From positions 3,348,001 through 3,412,000 of the forward strand of contig NZ_CP163518.1 of the NCBI RefSeq assembly GCF_041080625.1: 64,000 nt of DNA, in the 5' to 3' direction. Shown here piece by piece: positions 17,217 to 25,444 of the stretch (the first letter of the stretch is position 1; each line of letters opens with the position of its first letter). A program made the position numbers and the translations under genes. The stretch comes from Streptomyces sp. CG1 (GTDB lineage Bacteria > Actinomycetota > Actinomycetes > Streptomycetales > Streptomycetaceae). Below the pieces are notes generated by a model. It made no database searches and was not told the DNA's origin. It saw only the letters and a list, made by a program, of their open reading frames with translations.

Positions 17217-17707
17217 GGAGGGCGCAGGCGCTGGGGCGGGCGTTCGGCTATGCGCGCGGGCAGGGTGCGACGACGGCGGCGCTGGTCTTCGTGTGTGTGG
17301 TCGAGACGCTCGGCGTCTCCGTGCTGCTGCGCGGCATGCCCACGGCGCACGACGTGCTGCTGGTGCTGGACGTCTCCACCGTGCTGCTGGTCATCGGGCT
17401 GCACGCGGCCTGCGTGGTCCGCCCGCACGTGCTGACCGGGGAGGCGCTGCGGGTGCGCTACGGCGCCCATGTGGACCTGCGGATCCCGCTGGACGCGATC
17501 ACCGCCGTACGCCGCGAGACCCGCAGCACGCACCGGCCCGCGCAGGGTGCGCTCGATCTCGCCGTCGGCTCCCAGACCTCGGTCACGCTCGAACTCGCCG
17601 AGCCCGTCACCCACTTGACGCTGCTGGGCCGTCGTAAGGACGTCAGCGTGGTACGTCTGCACGCCGACGACCCCGGCGGTGTCGTCCGGGCACTCACGCG
17701 GCCGTGA
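17213..17707 (+). CDS. Small integral membrane protein coupled to MerR gene
   Basis: A protein of 164 residues. The TTG start at 17213 forms a TTGA overlap with the MerR stop and has GGGGCGGGGAG just before. Two membrane helices are visible, TTAALVFVCVVETLGVSVLL and LLVLDVSTVLLVIGLHAACVV. They are followed by a soluble part of about 85 residues with alternating hydrophobic strands (VDLRIPLDAITAVRR, SVTLELAEPVTHLTLL) that resembles a PH-like domain. The function is unknown. The 3' end overlaps the convergent RNB gene by 14 bp. Confidence 0.78.
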   Translation: MRRAQALGRAFGYARGQGATTAALVFVCVVETLGVSVLLRGMPTAHDVLLVLDVSTVLLVIGLHAACVVRPHVLTGEALRVRYGAHVDLRIPLDAITAVRRETRSTHRPAQGALDLAVGSQTSVTLELAEPVTHLTLLGRRKDVSVVRLHADDPGGVVRALTRP

Positions 17708-19127
17708 AGAGGATCTTGGACGTACCCGGATCGGCCTGGGCGAGCCGGACCCGGAGCCGTTCGCCGAGCGGGAGGCGGTCGCCCTCGATGCGGCCGATGA
17801 CCGCCGGGGAGATCAACTGCACGGTGCCGACGGTCGGCCGGTGCTCGTCGACGTCCACCACACAGCCGTCGAAGACGTCCCCGACCCGGTCCTTGAGCAG
17901 GGCCGCCTCCACGATGTCCACGCACTCGCGCTCGACCGTGCCGGCGATACGGGCGCCGTCGGCCATCCGCCGGGGCAGTGCGCCGAGCGCGGCGAGCACC
18001 CAGTCGGGCGGGGACTCGCCTGCGACGGCGGCGAGGCAGATCTCGGCGGCGTAGCGGTCGGCGAGGCGACGCAGCGGGGCGGTGCAGTGGGTGTAGGGGG
18101 CGGCGACGGCGGCGTGCGTGGTGATGGCGGGCAGCACACCGTCCCGGAAGACGGTGTAGCCGGCGCCGCGCAACAGGGCGGTGCACTCCTGGAGGAAGGC
18201 CGCGTGGTGGGTGTCGTGCGGGTCGAGGGTGCGGATCAGGGCCGCGTACGACATGTGGTGCGGCCAGTCGATGTGCAGGGCGACGGCGGTACGGCGCAGA
18301 CGGGCCACGGCGCCGTCGGGGGCGGCCGGGAGGGTACGCAGGACGCCGGTGCCGTGGGCGAGCATCAGGTCGGCGGCGGCCATGCCGGTGAGCAGGGACA
18401 GCTGGGCGTTCCAGGCCTCGGCGGGCAGCGGGGCCCGGTATCCGAGGACGTAGGTGTGGTCCTGCTCGGTGATCTGCTGCTCGGGCACGTTCAGGGAGAT
18501 ACCGCCGCGCTCGGTCTCCTGCCGTTCCCTCGCCTCGCCGATCTCCTTGAGCAGCGCGAGAGGCTCCTCGGCGGTCCTGGCGTCGATCTGCCGCTGCACG
18601 CGCCCGTAGTCGAGCTTGGCGCGGCTGCGGACCAGGGCGCGGCGCACGTCGACGGCGCCGGTCCGGCCGTCCGCGTCCAGGTCGATCGTCCACAGCACGG
18701 CCGGGCGGACCTGGTCCGGCAGCAGGCTGGCCGCGCCCTCGCTGAGCACGGTGGGATGCAGCGGGATCTTCTCGTCGGGGAAGTACAGGGTGTTCACCCG
18801 GCGCAGGGCCTCCGTGTCCAGGGCTCCGCCGGGTACGACGAAGGCGGCGACGTCGGCGATGGCGTACCGGACCCGGTAGCCGGTGCCGTGCCGGGACAGG
18901 TGCGTGGCCTGGTCGAGGTCGGTGGAGGTGGGCGGGTCGAGGGTGAAGAAGGGGATGTCCGTGGCGTCGTACACCGGCAGGGCGGGCGCCTTCGCCGCGC
19001 GCTCGGCCGCCTCCTGGACCTCCGGCGGGAAGGCCTCCGGAACACCGAGCTCGGTGCGCAGCGCGGCGAGCGCGGCCCGGAGCGGAGCCTCGGGGGCACC
19101 GGTCACGCGGATCTTGCGGCGGGGCAT
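17694..19127 (-). CDS. RNB-domain ribonuclease (RNase II/R family)
   Basis: A protein of 477 residues starting at the ATG at 19127 (MPRRKIRVTG). A longer frame to 19220 is not supported by a ribosome site. The catalytic Asp cluster of the RNB domain lies in FFTLDPPTSTDLDQA near residues 67-81, and AIADVAAFV and LYFPDEKIPLHPTVLSEGAA are also RNB motifs. N-terminal cold-shock domains and a clear S1 domain are not obvious, so this is the short actinobacterial form. It degrades single-stranded RNA 3' to 5'. It is divergent from yaaA. Confidence 0.92.
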   Translation of the reverse strand: MPRRKIRVTGAPEAPLRAALAALRTELGVPEAFPPEVQEAAERAAKAPALPVYDATDIPFFTLDPPTSTDLDQATHLSRHGTGYRVRYAIADVAAFVVPGGALDTEALRRVNTLYFPDEKIPLHPTVLSEGAASLLPDQVRPAVLWTIDLDADGRTGAVDVRRALVRSRAKLDYGRVQRQIDARTAEEPLALLKEIGEARERQETERGGISLNVPEQQITEQDHTYVLGYRAPLPAEAWNAQLSLLTGMAAADLMLAHGTGVLRTLPAAPDGAVARLRRTAVALHIDWPHHMSYAALIRTLDPHDTHHAAFLQECTALLRGAGYTVFRDGVLPAITTHAAVAAPYTHCTAPLRRLADRYAAEICLAAVAGESPPDWVLAALGALPRRMADGARIAGTVERECVDIVEAALLKDRVGDVFDGCVVDVDEHRPTVGTVQLISPAVIGRIEGDRLPLGERLRVRLAQADPGTSKILFTAA

Positions 19128-19198
19128 ACAGCGAGCGTAGGTCGGGGCCGGGTGGGTGGCACGCCGTACGCTGTCGCGGAGGTCTATGTGAGGAGTAC

Positions 19199-19984
19199 GT
19201 GGTGCTGGTCCTGCTGCCACCGTCCGAAGGCAAGGCGAACTCGGGCGCGGGTGCCCCGCTGGAGCTGGATGCGCTGTCCCTGCCCGGTCTGACCGCTGCC
19301 CGCCGGGCGGCGGTCACCGAGCTGGTGGAGCTGTGCTGCGGTGACGAGGAGAAGGCGCGCGAGGTGCTCGGGCTGAGCGAGGGGCTGCGCGGCGAGGTCG
19401 CGAAGAACGCCGGCCTGCCGACGGCGGGCGCCCGCCCCGCCGACGAGATCTACACCGGTGTCCTCTACGACGCCCTCGGCCTGGCCACCCTGGACGCGGC
19501 GGGGCGGCAGCGCGCGGCCGGCTCGCTGCTGGTGTTCTCCGGGCTGTGGGGCGCGGTGCGCGTGACGGACCGGATCCCCTCCTACCGCTGTTCGATGGGC
19601 GTGAAGCTGCCCGGGCTCGGCGCGCTGGCGGGGCATTGGCGGGCACCGATGGCCGAGGTGCTGCCCGAGGCGGCCGGGGACGGCCTGGTGCTGGATCTGC
19701 GTTCCTCCGCATACGCGGCGGCCTGGAAGCCGAAGGGCGAGGTCGCGGGGCGGACGGCGACCGTGCGGGTGCTGCACGCGCCGACGCGGAAGGTGGTCAG
19801 CCACTTCAACAAGGCGACGAAGGGGCGGATCGTACGGAGCCTGCTGTCGGAGGGCGCCGAGCCGAAGGACCCGGCCGAGCTGGTGGAGGTGCTGCGGGAC
19901 CTCGGGTACGAGGTGGAGGCCCAGACGCCGGGGAAGGCGGGCAAGGCGTGGTCGCTGGATGTGCTGGTGGAGGAGATTCACTGA
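19199..19984 (+). CDS. yaaA: YaaA-family peroxide stress protein
   Basis: A protein of 261 residues from the GTG at 19199, with AGGAG at 19191-19195. LVLLPPSEGKANSG at the N-terminus and PAYRCSMGVKL-like (SYRCSMGVKLPG) and HFNKATKGR motifs define the YaaA (DUF328) family. In E. coli the family lowers free iron under peroxide stress and has DNA-binding ability. The length is normal. It is followed by the KDPG aldolase gene on the same strand after 78 bp that contain a probable operator. Confidence 0.9.
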   Translation: MVLVLLPPSEGKANSGAGAPLELDALSLPGLTAARRAAVTELVELCCGDEEKAREVLGLSEGLRGEVAKNAGLPTAGARPADEIYTGVLYDALGLATLDAAGRQRAAGSLLVFSGLWGAVRVTDRIPSYRCSMGVKLPGLGALAGHWRAPMAEVLPEAAGDGLVLDLRSSAYAAAWKPKGEVAGRTATVRVLHAPTRKVVSHFNKATKGRIVRSLLSEGAEPKDPAELVEVLRDLGYEVEAQTPGKAGKAWSLDVLVEEIH

Positions 19985-20016
19985 CCAGGAGGACACGTCT
20001 TCTGCGTTGCATTATG

Positions 20017-20032
20017 CGCAACGGTCGTTGCG
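20017..20032. promoter_or_regulatory. Inverted repeat upstream of eda, candidate operator
   Basis: CGCAAC GGTC GTTGCG is a perfect 6-bp inverted repeat. A second overlapping dyad, GTTGC-ATTATGC-GCAAC, begins at 20005. The TTGC/GCAA half-sites resemble operators of IclR-type sugar-acid regulators. The site lies about 30 bp before the eda start. No regulator gene is nearby. Confidence 0.5.
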
Positions 20033-20062
20033 AGTGATGCAGTAGCTGGGCACGATGAGGGC

Positions 20063-20743
20063 ATGACCTCGCCGCTGCCCTCGTCCTCGCCTGCCTCCGT
20101 ACTGGATCTCGTGGGTCACGCGCCCGTCGTGCCCGTGGTGGTCGTCTCCGACGCCGCCGATGCCGTACCGCTGGCGCGGGCGCTGGTGGCGGGCGGACTT
20201 CCGGCGATCGAGGTGACGCTCAGGACGCCGGCGGCACTGGACGCGGTCCGGGCGATCGCCGCCGAGGTGCCGCAGGCCGTGGTCGGCGCGGGCACGGTGA
20301 TCACGCCGGAGCAGGTGGACGCTTGTGTGGCGGTGGGAGCGCGGTTCCTGGTCAGCCCCGGGTGGACGAACGCCCTGCTGGAGGCGATGCGCGGATCCGG
20401 GGTGCCGTTCCTGCCCGGGGTGTCGACCACCTCGGAGGTCGTGGCACTGCTGGAGCGCGGGGTGCGGGAGATGAAGTTCTTCCCGGCGCAGGCGGCGGGC
20501 GGTACGGCGTATCTGCGGTCGCTGGCCGGGCCGTTGCCGCAGGCTCGCTTCTGTCCCACGGGCGGGATCGTTCCGGGGAACGCGCCGGAGTACCTCTCGC
20601 TGCCCAACGTGGGCTGCGTGGGCGGCAGTTGGATGGTCCCGGCGGATGCGGTGGCCGCCGGGGACTGGGCGCGGATCGAGGAGCTGGCGCGGGGCGCTGC
20701 GCGGCTCGGCGGGGTCAGGGACGCAGGTGGGACGTGTCGTTGA
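20063..20743 (+). CDS. eda: KDPG/KHG aldolase (2-dehydro-3-deoxy-phosphogluconate aldolase)
   Basis: A class I aldolase of 226 residues from the ATG at 20063. The catalytic Glu is in IEVTLRTP and the Schiff-base Lys in MKFFPAQAAGG. The phosphate-binding GAGTV and CPTGGI motifs are present. It splits 2-keto-3-deoxy-6-phosphogluconate into pyruvate and glyceraldehyde-3-phosphate in the Entner-Doudoroff and uronate pathways. No kinase or dehydratase partner is nearby. The 3' end overlaps the convergent RNase H/phosphatase gene by 29 bp. Confidence 0.93.
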   Translation: MTSPLPSSSPASVLDLVGHAPVVPVVVVSDAADAVPLARALVAGGLPAIEVTLRTPAALDAVRAIAAEVPQAVVGAGTVITPEQVDACVAVGARFLVSPGWTNALLEAMRGSGVPFLPGVSTTSEVVALLERGVREMKFFPAQAAGGTAYLRSLAGPLPQARFCPTGGIVPGNAPEYLSLPNVGCVGGSWMVPADAVAAGDWARIEELARGAARLGGVRDAGGTCR

Positions 20744-21911
20744 AGAGCCGTACGCTCGCGTTGCCGTCCGCGTAGTACGCCACCGCCGACAGGGAGGCCG
20801 CCGAGAGTTCCATGCGGAACAGCGACTCGGGTGGGGCGCCGAGGGCCAGGCGGACGAAGGTCTTGATCGGGGTGACGTGCGTGACCAGCAGGACCGTGCG
20901 GCCCGCGTAGGCGGCGACCAGCTTGTCGCGGGTGGCGGCGATCCGGGTGGCCGTCTCGGCGAAGCTCTCGCCGCCGCCGGTGGGGTGGGCCTCCGGGTCG
21001 GCCAGCCAGGCGTTCAGGTCGTCGGGGTGACGGTCGCGGACCTCGCCGAAGGTGAGGCCCTCCCAGGCGCCGAAGTCCGTCTCGCGCAGGCCGTCCTCGA
21101 TCGTCACGTCGAGGCCGAGGCGGGTGGCCACGACGGCGGCGGTTTCGCGAGTGCGGGTGAGGGGGGAGGCGAGGATGGTCTCGATGGTGCCGCGCCTGGC
21201 GAGTGCCTCCGCGACTCGGTGGGCCTGTTCGCGGCCGGCGGTGGAGAGGGAGGGGTCGGTGCCGCCGCTGCCGGAGAAGCGCTTCTGGGGGGTGAGGGGG
21301 GTTTCGCCGTGGCGGAGGAGGACGAAGGTTGCCGGGGCGCCGAGGTCGGGAGCGGAGCTCCAGCCCGGCGTCGCGCGGTGTTCCTCGTCGGGGGTGGTCG
21401 GGCGCCGCTCGCTTCGAGGTGCCGCCTTCTGCGGGAGGGGCGCCGCCGCAGCAGCACGACCGCCCGCAGCTACGGCCGGTTCAGACGGGGACCACTGTTC
21501 GCCCCTCGCCCCCGCGTCCATCGCCTCGTTCGCCAAGCGGTCCGCGTGTTTGTTCTGTTCGCGGGGGATCCACTCGTACGTGACCTGGTCGGGTGGGAAG
21601 ACGGACCTCGACTCCGTCGCCAGGGGCTTCATGTCGGGGTGTTTGATCTTCCAGCGGCCCGACATCTGCTCGATGACCAGCTTGGAGTCCATGCGGACGT
21701 GGACCATGGCGGCCGGGTCCAGGGTGTGGGCGGCGCGCAGGCCCGCCAGCAGGCCCCGGTACTCGGCCACGTTGTTGGTGGCGACGCCGATGTACTCGGC
21801 CAGCTCGGTCAGGGTCTCCCCCGTCGCCGCGTCGCTGACCACCGTGCCGTAGCCGGCCGGCCCGGGGTTGCCCCGCGAGCCGCCGTCCGCCTCGACGATG
21901 AACTCCCGCAC
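20715..21911 (-). CDS. Bifunctional RNase H/acid phosphatase
   Basis: A protein of 398 residues from the GTG at 21911. The N-terminal type I RNase H domain (residues 1-130) shows VEADGGSRGNPGPAGYG, NNVAEYRGLLAGL and MDSKLVIEQMSG, which hold the catalytic Asp-Glu-Asp set. After an Ala/Pro-rich linker, the C-terminal histidine phosphatase domain begins FVLLRHGETPLTPQKRFSG with the RHG nucleophile. This two-domain form is typical of Actinobacteria, where it links RNA/DNA hybrid removal to an alpha-ribazole phosphatase-like activity. It is third in an operon after the Nif3-like and zinc-ribbon genes. Confidence 0.94.
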   Translation of the reverse strand: MREFIVEADGGSRGNPGPAGYGTVVSDAATGETLTELAEYIGVATNNVAEYRGLLAGLRAAHTLDPAAMVHVRMDSKLVIEQMSGRWKIKHPDMKPLATESRSVFPPDQVTYEWIPREQNKHADRLANEAMDAGARGEQWSPSEPAVAAGGRAAAAAPLPQKAAPRSERRPTTPDEEHRATPGWSSAPDLGAPATFVLLRHGETPLTPQKRFSGSGGTDPSLSTAGREQAHRVAEALARRGTIETILASPLTRTRETAAVVATRLGLDVTIEDGLRETDFGAWEGLTFGEVRDRHPDDLNAWLADPEAHPTGGGESFAETATRIAATRDKLVAAYAGRTVLLVTHVTPIKTFVRLALGAPPESLFRMELSAASLSAVAYYADGNASVRLFNDTSHLRP

Positions 21912-21927
21912 CCGACAAGCCCCTTGT

Positions 21928-22671
21928 CTACAGACCCGACTCGGCCGTACGCACCAGGATGCGGCGGCAGTTCTCACAGCGCACCACGGTGTCCGGCGCC
22001 GCCGCACGGATCTCGCTCAGCTCGGTGATCGCCAGCTCCTGCCGGCAGCCCTGGCAGGTGCGGGCGTACAGCTTGGCCGCGCCGATGCCGCCCTGCTGCT
22101 CGCGCAGCTTGTCGTAGAGCTTGAGAAGGTCGGCGGGGACCGAGGCCGCCACGACCTCGCGCTCCTTCGTCACCGTCGCCAGCTCGCCGTCGATCTCCTC
22201 GAAGGCGGAGTTCCGGCGGCCATTCGCGTCGTCGATCTTCGACTGGACCGAGGCGACCCGCGCGGTCAGCTCGTTGACCCGCTCCTGCGCGGTCTCGCGG
22301 CGCTCCATGACCTCCAGGACGACGTCCTCCAGGTCGCCCTGGCGCTTGGCGAGGGAGGCGATCTCGTGCTGGAGGTTGGCCAGGTCCTTGGGCGAGGTGA
22401 CCGCGCCGGAGTCCAGGCGCTGCTGGTCGCGGGCGGCGCGCTGGCGCACCTGGTCCACGTCCTGCTCGGCCTTGGTCTGCTCGCGGGCAGTGTCGCTCTC
22501 CTCGGTCTGCGCGGCCACCAGCAGGTCCCGCAGCTGCGTGAGGTCCTTGTTCAGCGAGTCGATCTCGGCGTGCTCGGGCAGCGACTTCCGCTTGTGCGCG
22601 AGCTGCTGCAGGCGGACGTCGAGGGCCTGGACGTCGAGGAGTCGGATCTGGTCGGCGGGCGCGGCGTTCAG
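21928..22671 (-). CDS. Coiled-coil C4 zinc-ribbon protein, probable CTG start
   Basis: A protein of 247 residues. Residues about 20-170 form a long heptad-rich coiled coil. The C-terminus carries two Cys pairs, TCQGC and CENC, which form a zinc ribbon. Members are hypothetical nucleic-acid or protein-tethering factors beside Nif3-like genes. There is no ATG, GTG or TTG near the N-terminus of the conserved region. The CTG at 22671 overlaps the Nif3 stop as CTGA and has GGAG seven bases before, so it is the likely start (NAAPADQIRLLDVQ). The first GTG in frame would delete the coiled-coil beginning. Confidence 0.88.
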   Translation of the reverse strand: MNAAPADQIRLLDVQALDVRLQQLAHKRKSLPEHAEIDSLNKDLTQLRDLLVAAQTEESDTAREQTKAEQDVDQVRQRAARDQQRLDSGAVTSPKDLANLQHEIASLAKRQGDLEDVVLEVMERRETAQERVNELTARVASVQSKIDDANGRRNSAFEEIDGELATVTKEREVVAASVPADLLKLYDKLREQQGGIGAAKLYARTCQGCRQELAITELSEIRAAAPDTVVRCENCRRILVRTAESGL

Positions 22672-23519
22672 TTGGGGGCTCCTGCAGGTGTCGTACTGGA
22701 CGCCGCGTGGGCGGTCCAGGGGTCGGTGACCGTCTTGGAGACATGGACCCGGAGGTCCCAGCCGTGACGGTCGGAGATCTCGTCGAGCTGGGCTGCGGCC
22801 AGCTCGCACCAGGGCCACTCGGTGGCCCAGTGCGCCGCGTCGAGCAGCGCGAGGTGGCTGTGGGCGACCGCCTCGCTGGCCGGGTGGTGGCGCAGGTCGG
22901 CGGTGAGGAAGGCGTCGACGCCGGCCGCGCGGACGTGGTCGAAGAGGCTGTCGCCGGAGCCGCCGCTGACCGCGACCGTGCGGACGACGGCCTCGGGGTC
23001 GCCGGCCACCCGGATGCCCTGGGCGCTGGCGGGCAGCCGCTCGGCGGCGCGCGCGGCCAGCTCGCGGACGGTCACCGGGTGGTCCAGTTCGCACACCCTG
23101 CCCAGGCCCCGGCGGCCCGCCGGGTCGGTCGGGTCCGGGACCAGCGGTCGTACGACACGCAGGTCGAGCGCGCCCGCGAGGGCGTCCGAGACACCCGGGT
23201 CCGCCGTGTCGGCGTTGGTGTGCGCGACGTGCAGGGCGATGTCGTTCTTGATCAGGGTGTGCACGACACGGCCCTTGAAGTGGGTCGCCGCGACCGTGGT
23301 CGTACCCCGCAGATAGAGCGGGTGATGGGTGACCAGCAGGTCGGCGCCGAGCTTCACCGCCTCGTCGACGATGTCCTGCACCGGGTCGACGGCGAACAGG
23401 ACCCGGGTGACCGCCTGGTCGGGGTCGCCCACGACCGTGCCGACCGCGTCCCAGGACTCGGCCCGCTCGGCGGGCCACAGGCTCTCCAGCGCGGCGATGA
23501 CTTCAGACAGACGGGGCAC
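22668..23519 (-). CDS. Nif3-like dinuclear metal centre protein
   Basis: A protein of 283 residues from the GTG at 23519 (PRLSEVIAALE). An ATG at 23561 is possible but adds residues foreign to the family. The metal-site motif VTHHPLYLRG near residues 61-70 and the distal LLDAAHWATEW are conserved in GTP cyclohydrolase 1 type 2/Nif3 proteins, which form hexamers with two metals per site. The exact reaction is unknown for most members. It is the first gene of the Nif3/zinc-ribbon/RNase H operon. Confidence 0.92.
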   Translation of the reverse strand: MPRLSEVIAALESLWPAERAESWDAVGTVVGDPDQAVTRVLFAVDPVQDIVDEAVKLGADLLVTHHPLYLRGTTTVAATHFKGRVVHTLIKNDIALHVAHTNADTADPGVSDALAGALDLRVVRPLVPDPTDPAGRRGLGRVCELDHPVTVRELAARAAERLPASAQGIRVAGDPEAVVRTVAVSGGSGDSLFDHVRAAGVDAFLTADLRHHPASEAVAHSHLALLDAAHWATEWPWCELAAAQLDEISDRHGWDLRVHVSKTVTDPWTAHAASSTTPAGAPN

Positions 23520-23706
23520 GAGAGAAAGGCTACCTGGCTGGTCCGCGCGGCCGTACCGCATCCGACGGCTCTGGTCCCGCTCAGCACAAAGGTCCCGATT
23601 TCCTCAGGCGAATCGCTTCTGCGCCACCCGTATGTGTGAAGCCGGGTCGGCCGATCCCACGCCTGTGCGTGCGAAAACTAGCTTCGTCGCCGGAGGTGAC
23701 CGAACG

Positions 23707-25101
23707 ATGACGGCCTGTGCGATCGAACCCCCCTCCACCGGCGAGGACGACCGTGCGCCCGGGACGGGGTGCGCCATCACGGCAGACGGGGCCTACGCCG
23801 CCCGGCTGGCGCCGGCCGGTGACTGCTGGTTCCCGGAGCGCTGGACGCTGGACGGCCCGGAGCCGTACGCGGTGCCGCTGCCCGGCAACCAGCCGGAGGA
23901 GCCCGGCACCGAGGTGCAGCCGCTGTCCGACGGCCGGGTGCTGATCCACCGGCTGGTGGCGCGGCGGCACCTCTTCGCCCTGCTGTATCCGACCGGACCC
24001 GGCACCGGCGAGCTGCCGCTGGGCGCGGTGGAGTGCCCCGAGCCCGGCACCCGGCTCACGCTGCTGCCGCCCGCACCGGGCGGCGCGCGGGCCTACGCGC
24101 TCGCGGTCGGGCCGCGTTCGAGTGTGGTCTGGCTGGTGGCGGGCGGGGCGTTCGGTCCGGAGCGGCTCGCGGAGGTGCCGGGGCACTGTTCGGGCGGGGT
24201 CTGGCTGGATCGGGCCGGGCGGATGCTGGCGCTGGACCGGGAGCCGGCCGGCGGGCCGGTCAAGACGGTCGTGGTGGACCTGGAGCGCGCGGAGGTCTCG
24301 CCGTTGCTGCAGATCGCGGCCGGGAGCACGGACCGGCTGCTGCTCGCCGACCCCGACAGCGGTCTGCTGCTCATCTCCTCCGACGCCCCTTCGCCGGGGC
24401 GGGAACGACTGGGCTGGGGTGTGCTCGGCAGCACCCTGCCGGTGCGCTTCCCGGAGAGCCTGCGGGTGCCGGACTGCGCGGTGACGCCGTTCGCGATCCA
24501 GCCCGAGCAGGTGCTGACGCCGGAGAACTGCGCGGTGGCGCTGCGCGTCGAGGGGCCGTTCGGCAGCTGGGTGGGCATCTGGCGGCCGGCCGGCCGCCAG
24601 ATGAACTACCTCCCGGCGCCCGAGGGGTGGCTGGCCGGGGCCGGGCTGTGGACACGGGACGGGGTGCTGCGGCTGCCGTACGCGACGGAGGAGACTCCGT
24701 GCGGCGTGACGGAGCTGACGGTGCCCTGGGGGACGGGGGGCACGGGGGCCGCGGAGAGCAGCACCGCCGCGGCTCCGGGGGGAACCGGGGGGTCGGGGGG
24801 ACCGGGGGAGGCGGGTCTGGAGGGTCCGGTCCGGGACGGCACGGCCGCCGGGGCGCCCGAGGCGTCGTGGCGGCCGACGGAACCGGACCCTCTGGAGCCC
24901 GGGGAGCGGGCCCCGGACACCGTGGATCGCAGGGGTGCGGAGGCTGGGGAGCGGGAGGCCCCGGAGTCCGGCGGGCAGGAGGCCCCGGATAGGGTGGAAC
25001 AGAGGACTCCGGATGGTCTGGAACCGGAGGTTCCGGAGCCGGTCGTGGCGCGTCCGGTGCCGTTGCAGCAGGCGCCCCTGGGACGTCTTGTAACGAACTA
25101 G
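23707..25101 (+). CDS. Hypothetical protein, probable beta-propeller-like N-terminal part
   Basis: A protein of 464 residues from the ATG at 23707, preceded by GGAGGTGA at an ideal distance. Residues 1-340 consist of repeated short hydrophobic strands with turns (SSVVWLVAGGAFG, GGVWLDRAGRMLALD, DRLLLADPDSGLLLISS), which suggests a beta-propeller. The last 120 residues are low complexity, rich in Gly, Glu, Pro and Ala, and probably disordered. There is no signal peptide or membrane segment. It is followed 95 bp later by the GRHRxP small protein on the same strand. No function can be assigned. Confidence 0.8.
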   Translation: MTACAIEPPSTGEDDRAPGTGCAITADGAYAARLAPAGDCWFPERWTLDGPEPYAVPLPGNQPEEPGTEVQPLSDGRVLIHRLVARRHLFALLYPTGPGTGELPLGAVECPEPGTRLTLLPPAPGGARAYALAVGPRSSVVWLVAGGAFGPERLAEVPGHCSGGVWLDRAGRMLALDREPAGGPVKTVVVDLERAEVSPLLQIAAGSTDRLLLADPDSGLLLISSDAPSPGRERLGWGVLGSTLPVRFPESLRVPDCAVTPFAIQPEQVLTPENCAVALRVEGPFGSWVGIWRPAGRQMNYLPAPEGWLAGAGLWTRDGVLRLPYATEETPCGVTELTVPWGTGGTGAAESSTAAAPGGTGGSGGPGEAGLEGPVRDGTAAGAPEASWRPTEPDPLEPGERAPDTVDRRGAEAGEREAPESGGQEAPDRVEQRTPDGLEPEVPEPVVARPVPLQQAPLGRLVTN

Positions 25102-25196
25102 TGCCGGTTGGCGTGTGCGCCTGGATTCGGCCGGTGGTGCGCCGGTTACACTCGCCCGGCTGTACGAAAGATCATATGACGGGGTGAATACGTCCG

Positions 25197-25352
25197 ATGA
25201 GCGACACCAGCACGACGGAGCAGCTGTCTGCCGACTCTTCCGAGGCCGCCGGCCACGGCCGGCACCGGGGGCCGATCGCGGCCCAGGAGAGCGAGACATC
25301 TGCGCACGGCCGGCACCGCAAGCCTGCGGAGACCGCGGAGGCGGCCGCCTGA
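25197..25352 (+). CDS. Small conserved-type protein with two GRHRxP motifs
   Basis: A 51-residue protein from the ATG at 25197. The sequence is hydrophilic and contains two related segments, GHGRHRGPIAAQESE and AHGRHRKPAETAE, separated by few residues, with a Ser/Thr-rich acidic start (MSDTSTTEQLSADSSE). I recall similar small proteins in other Streptomyces, but no function. No signal peptide or Cys is present. A strong terminator follows 10 bp after the stop, supporting a real expressed gene. Confidence 0.75.
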   Translation: MSDTSTTEQLSADSSEAAGHGRHRGPIAAQESETSAHGRHRKPAETAEAAA

Positions 25353-25362
25353 CGGTCGTGAC

Positions 25363-25397
25363 GGAAGGGGGGCGTCCTGGATGGGCGCCCCCCTTCC
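25363..25397 (+). terminator. Strong hairpin terminator
   Basis: GGAAGGGGGGCG at 25363-25374 pairs perfectly with CGCCCCCCTTCC at 25386-25397 across an 11-base loop. It is followed by CCTTTCTTC. The position suits termination of the small-protein transcript and also of the convergent SDR operon. Confidence 0.8.
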
Positions 25398-25444
25398 CCT
25401 TTCTTCACCCGCGTTCAGGCATCCCTTGCCCTCACCCGCTGCCC

